Source of the DNA: Candidatus Geocrenenecus huangii | GTDB lineage: Archaea; Thermoproteota; Nitrososphaeria_A; Caldarchaeales; Wolframiiraptoraceae | DNA length: 64,000 nt | Assembly (NCBI GenBank): GCA_023268155.1 | Contig: JALNKM010000003.1 | Location: 186,001-250,000, forward strand | Direction of reading: 5' to 3' | Shown: piece by piece, positions 26,348-34,575 of the stretch | Layout: each line of letters begins with the position of its first letter | Position numbering within the stretch: the stretch's first letter is position 1 | Notes under the pieces: model-generated | The model's database searches: none | Seen by the model: only the letters and a program-made list of their open reading frames with translations | What the model was told of the DNA's origin: nothing | Program-made: the position numbers and the translations under genes

Positions 26348-27091
26348 TTATGGTCTAAAAGATATACATCTTTCACACCATCCATAACCCTTCTTCATAA
26401 TCTGCTCAAACATCTGTTCCGGGTCTCCCTCACATACTATCGTTCCATTGATCATAACATGCGATTTCGTAGGCTTGAGATACTTCAATATATGTCCATG
26501 GTGAGTAATTATCAATGCGGATTTATTAATTAGGGCTTCAGAGAGTGCACGTCCTATAATCTCTAGGTTTTCTACATCTACGCCTGAGTCTGGCTCATCG
26601 AGTATTATGAATTCTGGGTCTGCCGCAAGTACTTGTAGTATTTCGGTTTTCTTTATCTCTCCTCCCGAAAACCCTACATTTAAAGATCGGGATAATATAT
26701 CGTTCGGTATCTTTAATTTCTCTAGGTATTCGACCATCTTAGGATTCTTTGCTTTATTGTTAGCTATTACGTTGAGTAGTTCTTTTAATCTAACTCCATG
26801 GATCTTTGGCGGATTCTGGAATGCAACACCTATACCGAGGTTTATCCGTTCTTCTATAGGTTTGTCCGTAATATCTATTCCTTTAAAGAAGATCTTTCCA
26901 CTTATAATCTTGTATGATGGATGACCTATGATCGTCATTACTAGAGAAGATTTACCTGAACCGTTTGGCCCGAACAATACATGTATCTCTCTTTCACCGA
27001 TTTCAAGGTTAACATCTCTTAGTACGTGTCTACCATCGACAACAGCATTCACTCCCTTTACCGTGAATATCATAATATCCATAATCAACAA
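26348..27091 (-). CDS. sufC: SufC Fe-S assembly ATPase
   Basis: Soluble ABC-type ATPase that powers the SufB/D scaffold, 247 aa. Walker A is GPNGSGKSS, the signature is NVGFSGGEIKKTEIL (SufC-specific GGE-KK), Walker B is EFIILDEPDSGVD and the switch His is in ITHHGHIL. Several ATGs lie near the 5' end (27091, 27082, 27073); the longest is given. sufC comes first and the scaffold second in this leftward pair; SufS, SufE and SufU are not nearby, so the sulfur source must be encoded elsewhere. Confidence 0.94.
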   Translation of the reverse strand: MLIMDIMIFTVKGVNAVVDGRHVLRDVNLEIGEREIHVLFGPNGSGKSSLVMTIIGHPSYKIISGKIFFKGIDITDKPIEERINLGIGVAFQNPPKIHGVRLKELLNVIANNKAKNPKMVEYLEKLKIPNDILSRSLNVGFSGGEIKKTEILQVLAADPEFIILDEPDSGVDVENLEIIGRALSEALINKSALIITHHGHILKYLKPTKSHVMINGTIVCEGDPEQMFEQIMKKGYGWCERCISFRP

Positions 27092-27182
27092 TATCTTTTT
27101 GACTAATTAAGATAACCGGGTAAGATGTAGATTATTAATAAATTCTTAAATCCTGTCTAGTAATCAGCTTGAGATAGCAGGT

Positions 27183-27941
27183 ATGCAGTCCCTTAGCATG
27201 AGAGAGCTAGAAAGATATGATAGGCAGATAAGGATTATGGATTTAGGAGTTGACGGTCAGCTTAAGCTTAAAGATTCTAGAGTACTAGTTGTAGGAGTAG
27301 GGGGGCTGGGTGGAGTTGCTGCAATGTATTTAGCTGCAACTGGAGTTGGATTTATAAGAATAGTTGATAGCGGTGTACTAGAATTGAATAACTTAAACCG
27401 CCAAATACCATATTCTGAAAAAGATATTGGGAGACTAAAAGTTGAGGCTGCTGCTGAAAGACTGACTTCTCTTAACTCAGATATTGTCATCGAACCTATA
27501 CCACAGATGATTACATCCGAGAACATAGATGCGTTACTGAAAGATGTAGACTTAGTTGTAGATGGATTGGATAATTTCGAGGCAAGATTACTAGTTAACG
27601 ATAAATGTGTCGAGCTCGGAATACCTTTTATCCATGGAGCAGTGTATTCTTTTGAAGGTAGATTAATGACTATCATACCCGGCAAGACTCCATGCCTAAG
27701 ATGCTTGGTACCCTCTCCCCCACTAAGCCACGACATCATACCCGTAATAGGACCTGTACCTGGAGTAATCGGATGCCTTGAAGCACTTGAAGCAGTGAAG
27801 ATAATCACAGAGATGGGAAAACCATTCACTGATAAAATACTAGTTTTTGATGGTTTAAGCCTCGAGTTTACATCAATACCTATTTCCAGGTCGCCTAACT
27901 GCCCTATATGTTCCAAATATTATTTAAGACAATTGGAATAA
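27183..27941 (+). CDS. moeB: MoeB/ThiF/UbaA-type E1-like adenylyltransferase
   Basis: E1-like enzyme of 252 aa that adenylates the C-terminal glycine of MoaD-like proteins. The ATP-binding Rossmann motif is VLVVGVGGLGGVAAMYLA; the Arg/Asn in NLNRQIPY and the Asp in DLVVDGLDNFEAR are conserved. Zinc is held by CLRC and the C-terminal CPIC. The length fits MoeB without a rhodanese domain. It pairs naturally with the MoaD-like protein at 24719 and sits at the edge of the AOR/MoeA block, so pterin cofactor synthesis is the likely role; tRNA thiolation or protein modification is also possible. Confidence 0.88.
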   Translation: MQSLSMRELERYDRQIRIMDLGVDGQLKLKDSRVLVVGVGGLGGVAAMYLAATGVGFIRIVDSGVLELNNLNRQIPYSEKDIGRLKVEAAAERLTSLNSDIVIEPIPQMITSENIDALLKDVDLVVDGLDNFEARLLVNDKCVELGIPFIHGAVYSFEGRLMTIIPGKTPCLRCLVPSPPLSHDIIPVIGPVPGVIGCLEALEAVKIITEMGKPFTDKILVFDGLSLEFTSIPISRSPNCPICSKYYLRQLE

Positions 27942-27956
27942 ATAAAAATGGAGGTT

Positions 27957-29789
27957 CTAGATTATCCCTAGTTCTCTTAGGCGTTGTTGAGGCACGGTTC
28001 CATCCATGTTCCATCCATGTTTCTTGTAGTATTCATCTAGTAGCTTGTTAAATGTTGCATCATCTATTACGTGGCCTTTTGAGGGCCCAGTGGGGGATGG
28101 TGTAGTCATGAACCTTCTCGGAAGAGTATCATCTTTACGTGATAATCCATGAAGTTGATTGAAATATCTCTCCTGAGTCCAGACCCGCTCACCTATGTTC
28201 AGCACATCCTCAGCTGTTATATCCCATCCAGTATACGCTGAGAACAGTGCTGCATAATCTTCAGGTCCGAGAGCGAATGTACTGAACTTGCACATATCGA
28301 GGCTATCTGTAAATGCGAATAGCCTTTCCAGTAGATGTACGAGTTCCACCTTATTTTCTACCGCTAGAGGATCCGTCTTATAGGGTATTCCAAGGATCTC
28401 TGATGCAGGGGTATAAGCTCTTAGATGGCATGCTCCTCTATTAGATACAGCGTATCCAAGCGCGAATCCTTTCAATCCTCTAGGATCATAGGCTGGGATG
28501 CTCATTCCTTTCACAGACATGGATAAGTCCGGGTCCCCGAATATCTTGGCTGCCTTAGCTCCCCCTTCAGCCAAAGTATTTCCTAGGTCTCCCTCTCTAT
28601 ATGCTAGTTTCTTGGTAAGTTCGACGAACTTATCGACATCGCCCCATTTTATTTCCTCCTTTATCAATCTTCTTTCAGAGGCTTCCGCAGCTACTGCTAG
28701 AGTGTTTCCAAGCTCTATAGTATCCAATCCATACAGGTTTGCTAGGTAGTTTAGGTAGGATACTGCTTCTATGTGACCTACACCTATCATTGCTCCAAGA
28801 GCCCATATCGTTTCATATTCTGGCCCTTCAGACTTGTGCTTGAATTTCCCATCTAATACTTGTGAATCCCTCTTACAGGCCACTGGACATGCATGACATG
28901 TAGGCGTATCTCTGAGTATAGTTCCTCTAAGATTCTCTCCAGAGATATAGTACGCGAACTCAAACATCGTATCTTTAGCATTTCTCGTAGGCCATGCACC
29001 GATCTCGTTAACTACATTGACTAATACAGATGTCCCGTATACTGAGAGCCCACCTTTCTTAGGTCCGGTGACAGGGCTCTCCATAATCTTCTTTAGAGCT
29101 TGTTGTCTAGCTTTCTCAAATTCATCTGGTCTAGAGGGTTGAGGCATATCTTTCTCCTCTCCAATTATTGCTATACATTTAACTTTCTTCGATCCCATAA
29201 CGGCCCCCATTCCTGCTCTTCCTGAAGCTCTGGCAGCTGATTGTTTACCATAATGCATGATGTTTGCGAATAATATCTTGTTCTCTCCAGCGGGTCCTAT
29301 TCCATAGAATTGTACACCTTCCCCATGCTTCTCACGTAACATGTGGTATGCTTCTTCCGTAGTTTTACCCCACAAGTTTGATGCATCCTCGATAGATACT
29401 GTTTTATTCTTTACAAGAAGATAGACGGGCTTATCGCTTGCGCCTGCTAGGACTACGCCATCGAATCCAGCCCATTTCAATGTTGCTCCAGCCCATCCGC
29501 CTGCATGACTATCTCCGAAAATGCTGGTTAAAGGTGATCTAGATACTGCGCATATTCTGCCGCTCATCGGTGTTAATGTTCCTGTTAAAGGTCCAACCAT
29601 TATCGCTAATACATTCTCAGGTGAAAGTGGGTTCTTGCCAACGGAATTTTTTAAGACTATTCTACCTCCGAGCCCTCTTCCACCGATGAATTTCCTTGCT
29701 TCTTCTTCATCTATCTCGTGATACTCAATCTTCTTCCCTGTTAAATCTACCCACGCAATCCTATTTGCATATCCTCCAGCCTTAACCAT
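27957..29789 (-). CDS. aor: Aldehyde:ferredoxin oxidoreductase family protein (tungstoenzyme) 2
   Basis: Tungsten-pterin oxidoreductase of 610 aa. Pterin-binding segments are GGRGLGGRIV (36-44), FGDSHAGGWAGATLKWAG and SGRAGMGAVMGSKKVK (189-204). The 4Fe-4S ligands are Cys298, Cys301, Cys305 (CHACPVAC) and Cys500 (TDSLDMCKF), as in classical AOR. GAWPTRN at 264-270 is also classical. It is transcribed after two MoeA genes that insert Mo or W into the pterin, so the unit makes and uses its own cofactor. The likely reaction is oxidation of aldehydes derived from amino acids, coupled to ferredoxin. Confidence 0.94.
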   Translation of the reverse strand: MVKAGGYANRIAWVDLTGKKIEYHEIDEEEARKFIGGRGLGGRIVLKNSVGKNPLSPENVLAIMVGPLTGTLTPMSGRICAVSRSPLTSIFGDSHAGGWAGATLKWAGFDGVVLAGASDKPVYLLVKNKTVSIEDASNLWGKTTEEAYHMLREKHGEGVQFYGIGPAGENKILFANIMHYGKQSAARASGRAGMGAVMGSKKVKCIAIIGEEKDMPQPSRPDEFEKARQQALKKIMESPVTGPKKGGLSVYGTSVLVNVVNEIGAWPTRNAKDTMFEFAYYISGENLRGTILRDTPTCHACPVACKRDSQVLDGKFKHKSEGPEYETIWALGAMIGVGHIEAVSYLNYLANLYGLDTIELGNTLAVAAEASERRLIKEEIKWGDVDKFVELTKKLAYREGDLGNTLAEGGAKAAKIFGDPDLSMSVKGMSIPAYDPRGLKGFALGYAVSNRGACHLRAYTPASEILGIPYKTDPLAVENKVELVHLLERLFAFTDSLDMCKFSTFALGPEDYAALFSAYTGWDITAEDVLNIGERVWTQERYFNQLHGLSRKDDTLPRRFMTTPSPTGPSKGHVIDDATFNKLLDEYYKKHGWNMDGTVPQQRLRELGII

Positions 29790-29856
29790 TTTCGTAAAGA
29801 ATAAATATAGAGATAGAATATATTGTTTATGTAATCATAATGTGCCAGGTATTACC

Positions 29857-31812
29857 TTAACCGAATATCTTCTGCCCCGTCTCCTTACATGGCTTATAGT
29901 ATGGAATTCTTTTAATCTTTTCATGGAGGGACTGGCTTCTCAGCGTCTCTAGAAATTTCTTTACGCTTTCTTTCTCCAACCTATCTTTCCTGACTACGAA
30001 GTCGAAGTACTCTTCTGTGAGGGGGATGAAGTCCAGTCCATAGATTTCTGCGACATATCCAACTGCTACTCCAACATCTGCTCTTCCCTGTGCTACTGCA
30101 GCCGCCACCGCAGTATGCGTCTTCACTTCATAAGAATAACCTCTTATTTTCTTCTCAGGTTCTTTTATCTCGAGTTCTTTCAACATAATGTCTATAAAGG
30201 TTCTAACACCAGATCCCTTAACTCTATTAACAAAGATTACATCATCTCTCAAAAGGTCTACTAGGTTCTTGATATTCTTCGGGTTATCTTTCCGTATAAC
30301 GAGACCTATTGTTCTAACGTATCCTCGATAGATCTCTACTTCTTTCTCTAGATCCATCTTCCGAGGCATGTGGACATTGTATTGACGTGTCTCAGGATCT
30401 AGGAGATGAGTCCCGGCGATGTCTGCTTCACCCCTCTTTACTGCTCTCCATCCTAAGAATGAGCCTACGTTAACTTGCTTGGCATCCCATAATCTCGCTT
30501 CATCCAGTAGGATGTTGAGGGCGGGACAGTTACTTCCAACTATGGATAGACTCGATATTATTAATGGCTGAAATAGTCTTACTTCGACTTCTTCATACTC
30601 AGATAGATACTGTTTTTCTTCATCGACCTCTATGAATCCATCAGCTATAGATAATGCTGTAGCCGCACCTGAATCCACAGTCAGCGGATAAGCTATTAAA
30701 CCATCTGTCGAGGTTAATAGTTGGACTGGGATGAGATGCTTCTTGCCTTTACCCGTCTCGATTCTCATAGGCATCCTCGCTTTGACGGTGTTTTCTTCCT
30801 GTGAAGCTTCAGCACCCATCATCTTCATGAGGATCGGTCTAGCCAGAGCCATAAACACCATCATAGCTGAGAGTGGAAATCCAGGCAAACCGATTAACAG
30901 CTTTCCATCTCCGGTAGCGCCGATAACGGTTGGTTTGCCTGGTCTGATCTTTAATCCATGAATTAGTACTCCCCCCAATTCTTCAAATACTCTGTAGACT
31001 ATGTCTCCGAATCCAGCCGACGTACTTCCAGACGTTATTATGACGTCATATTTCTCTAGTACTTCTTCGATAGACTTCTTGATAATTGCATAGTTGTCGG
31101 GTAGGATGCCGTGGAAATCAACCCTCACACCAAGATCCTTGAGCATCGCTGAGATAGCATGGCTATTAACGTCATAGATTTTCCCTCCACTGAGTTTCTC
31201 CAAAACTGGGGTCAACTCGCTACCTGTTGAGAATAAAGCTATACTAGGCATGGCGTAAACTTTAACTTCACTGCATCCTACAGCTGCAAGAGCACCTAAT
31301 TCTCTTGGACCTATCCTTCTCCCCTTTCTCAGGATCAAGTCTCCGAGAGAAGCATCTGAACCTGTCTGAGCAATATTTTCTCCTGGAGATACAGACTTAT
31401 AGATGAGCACTAAGTCGCCCTCTACCTTCGTATACTCTACCATTACGACGGCGTTTGCTCCACGAGGTAAAGGCGCACCGGTGGATATCTCCACACATGT
31501 CCCACCCGACACCTCTATGTTTGGAACCTCTCCAACTTCTACTTTACCTACTAGGTTTAGTTTAACAGGGTTTGCTTCATCAGCATTATAAGTGTCTTCG
31601 GCTAAGACCGCATACCCGTCGACCGTGCTTCTATCAAATGGTGGAGAATCAACATGTGCGTAAACATCTTCTGCGAGTATCCTTCCATAAGCATTACTAA
31701 GTGGAACCTCTTCAACGCCTAGAGGCTTGATTCCTCCTAGTTTTTCATCGATTATTCTAAGCGCTTCCTCAAGTGATACAAGTTTATGGAACACTAGCGC
31801 CATCTTATCCAT
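29857..31812 (-). CDS. moeA: MoeA fused to a periplasmic-binding-protein-like domain
   Basis: Molybdopterin molybdenumtransferase of 651 aa with two parts. Residues ~1-410 are MoeA, with DRSTVDGYAV, ISTGAPLPRGANAVVMVE, the TSGSTSAGFGD catalytic loop and IRPGKPTVIG. Residues ~420-650 are a substrate-binding-protein-like domain (SIVGSNCPALNILLDEA, DIAGTHLLDPETRQYN, VNRVKGSGVRTFIDIML), a combination known from archaea and some bacteria. The C-terminal part probably senses or binds the oxyanion or a cofactor intermediate, which is an inference. It lies in tandem with a stand-alone MoeA and upstream of an AOR gene. Confidence 0.92.
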   Translation of the reverse strand: MDKMALVFHKLVSLEEALRIIDEKLGGIKPLGVEEVPLSNAYGRILAEDVYAHVDSPPFDRSTVDGYAVLAEDTYNADEANPVKLNLVGKVEVGEVPNIEVSGGTCVEISTGAPLPRGANAVVMVEYTKVEGDLVLIYKSVSPGENIAQTGSDASLGDLILRKGRRIGPRELGALAAVGCSEVKVYAMPSIALFSTGSELTPVLEKLSGGKIYDVNSHAISAMLKDLGVRVDFHGILPDNYAIIKKSIEEVLEKYDVIITSGSTSAGFGDIVYRVFEELGGVLIHGLKIRPGKPTVIGATGDGKLLIGLPGFPLSAMMVFMALARPILMKMMGAEASQEENTVKARMPMRIETGKGKKHLIPVQLLTSTDGLIAYPLTVDSGAATALSIADGFIEVDEEKQYLSEYEEVEVRLFQPLIISSLSIVGSNCPALNILLDEARLWDAKQVNVGSFLGWRAVKRGEADIAGTHLLDPETRQYNVHMPRKMDLEKEVEIYRGYVRTIGLVIRKDNPKNIKNLVDLLRDDVIFVNRVKGSGVRTFIDIMLKELEIKEPEKKIRGYSYEVKTHTAVAAAVAQGRADVGVAVGYVAEIYGLDFIPLTEEYFDFVVRKDRLEKESVKKFLETLRSQSLHEKIKRIPYYKPCKETGQKIFG

Positions 31813-31861
31813 GACAAAAATTCATAGAAGAAAGTAATATGCTTATACCTGAAAGACTATA

Positions 31862-33136
31862 TCATGCCATGAGGCTCTCAGCAACTGGGTCGAATAGTTC
31901 TACTTCTACTTCGTCTCCCTCCTCATATCCTTCCATGTTTTCCGGTATCACTAGTATCCCGTTAGCTTCAGTTAATGTAGAGATTAAGCCGGACCCCGTC
32001 AATCTTAACGGTTCAACGAGATATACGTCTTCATGTTTCGATACCTTTACTCTAAGATAGCTTCTCATACCTGTAAGTGATGCCACCCTTCTCGTAAGTC
32101 TCCCGATTATTTTAGGGGCTGGTTCATCAACAGTCCTCTGCAATACGTTGATAGTAGGTTTGACAAATAGGTTGAAGCCTATTAGAGCTGCTACTGGAAA
32201 GCCTGAAAGCATGAATACAGGTTTTCCTTCAACTAGCCCGAAGCCTGTAGGTTTACCGGGTCTCATAGCTATCCCATGAACTAATACTTCTCCAAGCCTG
32301 CTGACGGCGGCAGGTACTAAGTCTCTTTTACCTATACTTGTTCCACCTGTAGTTATTAATGCATCGCAAATCTTTAATCCATTTTTTATCTTCTCTAGTA
32401 TCAGCTTCATTTCATCTTCGACGATCCCCAGGTCTACAGGTTCTCCTCCACATGAATATACCAGTGCTTTAATCAAGGCCTTTGTGCTATTCACTATCTT
32501 CGAAATCTTGAGTTCTGAGCCGAGCTCAACTAGCTCGCTACCTGTAGAGAGTATTCCTATCTTGGGCTTCGAGAAAACTTTTACATGGGTAATGTTGAAA
32601 GATGCTAGAGCGCCGATATGCCAAGGCTTAATCTTCGTACCTTTTCTCACTACTAATTTTCCAGCCTGGAAGTCTTCTCCTCTCCTAGATATGTTCTGGA
32701 AAGGATGAACCTGTTTGTACACTTCTAACAATCCAGGTTCAACTTCTTTTGCATCTTCAGCCATTACAACAGCATTGGCGTTAAGAGGCAACGGTGCGCC
32801 AGTCATAACTTCTACCGCTTCGCCTCTATTAATCTCGAGTTTACCTACCTCGTCTCCAGGCATCAACGACCCTACTATCTTGAACTGGATAGGATTTGAT
32901 GGAGACGCACTGAAAGTATCTTCAGCGATTAATGCGTAGCCGTCCACGGCACTTCTGTCAAATGACGGTATATCAAATCGTGCATAGATATTTTCTCCAC
33001 AGATTCTACCGAGCGACTCCGTTAACGGGACATCTACAACATCTTTCTCCTCCAGCTTCTCCAATATCCCTCTCAATATTTGGAGAGCCTTATCGACACT
33101 AGTTAATGTCTTAAATCCTTCCATCTCCTTCCTCAT
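31862..33136 (-). CDS. moeA: Molybdopterin molybdenumtransferase MoeA
   Basis: Stand-alone MoeA of 424 aa that inserts molybdate or tungstate into adenylylated molybdopterin. Motifs are DRSAVDGYALIAED, VMTGAPLPLNANAVVMAED, TTGGTSIGKRD and MRPGKPTGFGLVEGK, with the C-terminal domain IV (PLRLTGSGLISTLTEANGI). It precedes the MoeA-PBP fusion by 49 bp in the same direction. Two paralogues side by side are common in tungsten-using archaea and may separate Mo from W or two insertion steps. GAGGG just before the ATG is the ribosome binding site. Confidence 0.93.
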   Translation of the reverse strand: MRKEMEGFKTLTSVDKALQILRGILEKLEEKDVVDVPLTESLGRICGENIYARFDIPSFDRSAVDGYALIAEDTFSASPSNPIQFKIVGSLMPGDEVGKLEINRGEAVEVMTGAPLPLNANAVVMAEDAKEVEPGLLEVYKQVHPFQNISRRGEDFQAGKLVVRKGTKIKPWHIGALASFNITHVKVFSKPKIGILSTGSELVELGSELKISKIVNSTKALIKALVYSCGGEPVDLGIVEDEMKLILEKIKNGLKICDALITTGGTSIGKRDLVPAAVSRLGEVLVHGIAMRPGKPTGFGLVEGKPVFMLSGFPVAALIGFNLFVKPTINVLQRTVDEPAPKIIGRLTRRVASLTGMRSYLRVKVSKHEDVYLVEPLRLTGSGLISTLTEANGILVIPENMEGYEEGDEVEVELFDPVAESLMA

Positions 33137-33259
33137 TTCTTCCCTCTAAGCTAGACTTTGAATACCACATGTTAAATCTTTTCACTATAAACGATTAACT
33201 CATCCTGATAAAGCATAATATTGATAATGTAGTTCTTCATATATGTTGGGGAGAGATAG

Positions 33260-33784
33260 TTGAGAAGAATTAATCTTATAGTTACGACGTTCAGAGGTCA
33301 GGAGATAGTCGCGGTCTCGGAGCTAAAAGATCTCTTACGATACCTAGGGGATGTGGAGCCAGAAGTCGAGATGACCAAGATCTCAGGTCTTATAACAGCT
33401 TCAACAAGCTTAGACCCATTCTACGTTATAGAGAAAGCTAGAGAAATAATATCAAATGAGCCTTGGAGGATTAGTACCCTACTAAGATTCATCCCTATAG
33501 AGGAGGTTACCTCTACCAGGATTGAAGATATAAAGGAAGTAGCCGCACGACTATCCGCGAAGATACCTGAAGAGTCATCATTCAGAATAACTGTTGAGAA
33601 GAGACATACATCTCTTTCGAGTCAGGACATCATAAAAGCTGTAGCGGAGAAAATCAACAGAAGAGTAAACCTCAAGAACCCAGATTACATTGTCTTGATA
33701 GAGATCTTGGGAGGAGTGACTGGGATATCTGTGATTAGGCCCGACCAGATAGTGAGCTCGATGAAGCAGGGAAGACAAGAATAA
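33260..33784 (+). CDS. THUMP-domain RNA-binding protein (Tan1-like)
   Basis: Protein of 174 aa made of a small N-terminal ferredoxin-like region and a THUMP domain (residues ~65-165: FIPIEEVTSTRIEDIKEVAARL, SFRITVEKRHTSLSSQDIIKAV, NPDYIVLIEILGGVTGISVI). The stand-alone THUMP layout resembles eukaryotic Tan1/THUMPD1, which presents tRNA to the ac4C acetyltransferase; no methyltransferase or deaminase domain is attached. The start is TTG behind GGGGAGAG. It is transcribed divergently from the moeA pair. Confidence 0.82.
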   Translation: MRRINLIVTTFRGQEIVAVSELKDLLRYLGDVEPEVEMTKISGLITASTSLDPFYVIEKAREIISNEPWRISTLLRFIPIEEVTSTRIEDIKEVAARLSAKIPEESSFRITVEKRHTSLSSQDIIKAVAEKINRRVNLKNPDYIVLIEILGGVTGISVIRPDQIVSSMKQGRQE

Positions 33785-33805
33785 GCTAGCTAAACACTAT
33801 ACTCT

Positions 33806-33945
33806 AGTGGCCAGAATGGAGCCTAACCATCATCAACTCATGTGGGTGAAGAATGCGGTTCAACCATCTTCAGTGATACCGCAATAACTTCTCAGACAAC
33901 TTTCCTGTATTACTCACATTAAGGTTCTCTTTCTGAATGGCCACT
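33806..33945. repeat. Inverted repeat enclosing smaller hairpins (possible structured RNA or site)
   Basis: AGTGGCCA (33806-33813) and TGGCCACT (33938-33945) are perfect 8-bp inverted arms in the 271-bp gap between the THUMP gene and the protease gene. Inside them are TGCGGT/ACCGCA (33854-33859 with 33878-33883) and an overlapping TGAAGA/TCTTCA pair that would compete with it. No reading frame of note is present. A non-coding RNA is possible but is not supported by any recognised family motif. Confidence 0.3.
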
Positions 33946-34025
33946 CATAACCAGCAGATATTCGACGATGCTTGAAAAAGAAGATTCTAAGCAATTCAAC
34001 TTAGAAATTTTTAGCTGGGATACTT

Positions 34026-34034
34026 CTATATATC
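34026..34034 (+). promoter_or_regulatory. TATA box of the metzincin-like gene
   Basis: CTATATATC is centred about 26 bp before the ATG at 34056, the spacing expected for a leaderless archaeal transcript. This supports 34056 over the adjacent in-frame TTG at 34053. Confidence 0.55.
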
Positions 34035-34055
34035 TGGGTCGCCAAATGTATCTTG

Positions 34056-34547
34056 ATGATAGAAGAATTTAGAAGAAGGCTCTCGGAAGCGAAAACGTTT
34101 GGAGAAATATTCGAACTGGTAAAGAAGGCGGTGAAGAAGACTATCGGGCTTCACAGAGCTGGTCTAGAACTAGTCTTAATGGATCTACCGAATAATATAG
34201 GAGCGGCGCATGAGGTTGGAAGCAACATGATAATAATGAATGAAACTCTACTAGAAGCATTCCTGCAGGTGGCCAGAAACAAGGTTGAAGTAAACTCGTA
34301 TGTCTTCGTCATTCTCCTTCATGAATACCTACACAGTCTAGGATATATCGATGAAGAAGAAGTACGATATATCGTTAAGAGAATAGTTGCGGACGTAATA
34401 GGCGAAGACCATGTAACGTATCACCTCGCGACAAATTCATTATTCGACCTATATCCTGAGCTACAGATGATAGGGCCTGGAGGAATAGGTAGAGATACGA
34501 AGATTGTTAGAGACTTCGATAGGGAGAGCACACATTACATAGGATAG
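34056..34547 (+). CDS. Small metzincin-like metalloprotease
   Basis: Protein of 163 aa with a zinc-protease motif HEYLHSLGYID at residues 89-99, which is HExxHxxGxxD: the metzincin signature with Asp as third ligand, as in snapalysin. A methionine about 45 residues later (ELQMIGPGG) could form the Met-turn. There is no signal peptide or membrane segment, so it would act in the cytoplasm. It lacks the cysteine set of archaemetzincin and has no attached domain, so it is an unusually small candidate. No substrate can be named. It stands alone between the Tan1-like gene and convergent thiR. Confidence 0.75.
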   Translation: MIEEFRRRLSEAKTFGEIFELVKKAVKKTIGLHRAGLELVLMDLPNNIGAAHEVGSNMIIMNETLLEAFLQVARNKVEVNSYVFVILLHEYLHSLGYIDEEEVRYIVKRIVADVIGEDHVTYHLATNSLFDLYPELQMIGPGGIGRDTKIVRDFDRESTHYIG

Positions 34548-34575
34548 ACTAGTTTATCGAGTTCTACCAGAACCC

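Noticed and set aside
27257-27916. 219-codon minus-strand open frame opposite moeB
   Set aside because: The plus strand encodes an intact E1-like enzyme with all motifs; the antisense product is low-complexity Ser/Thr/Ile.
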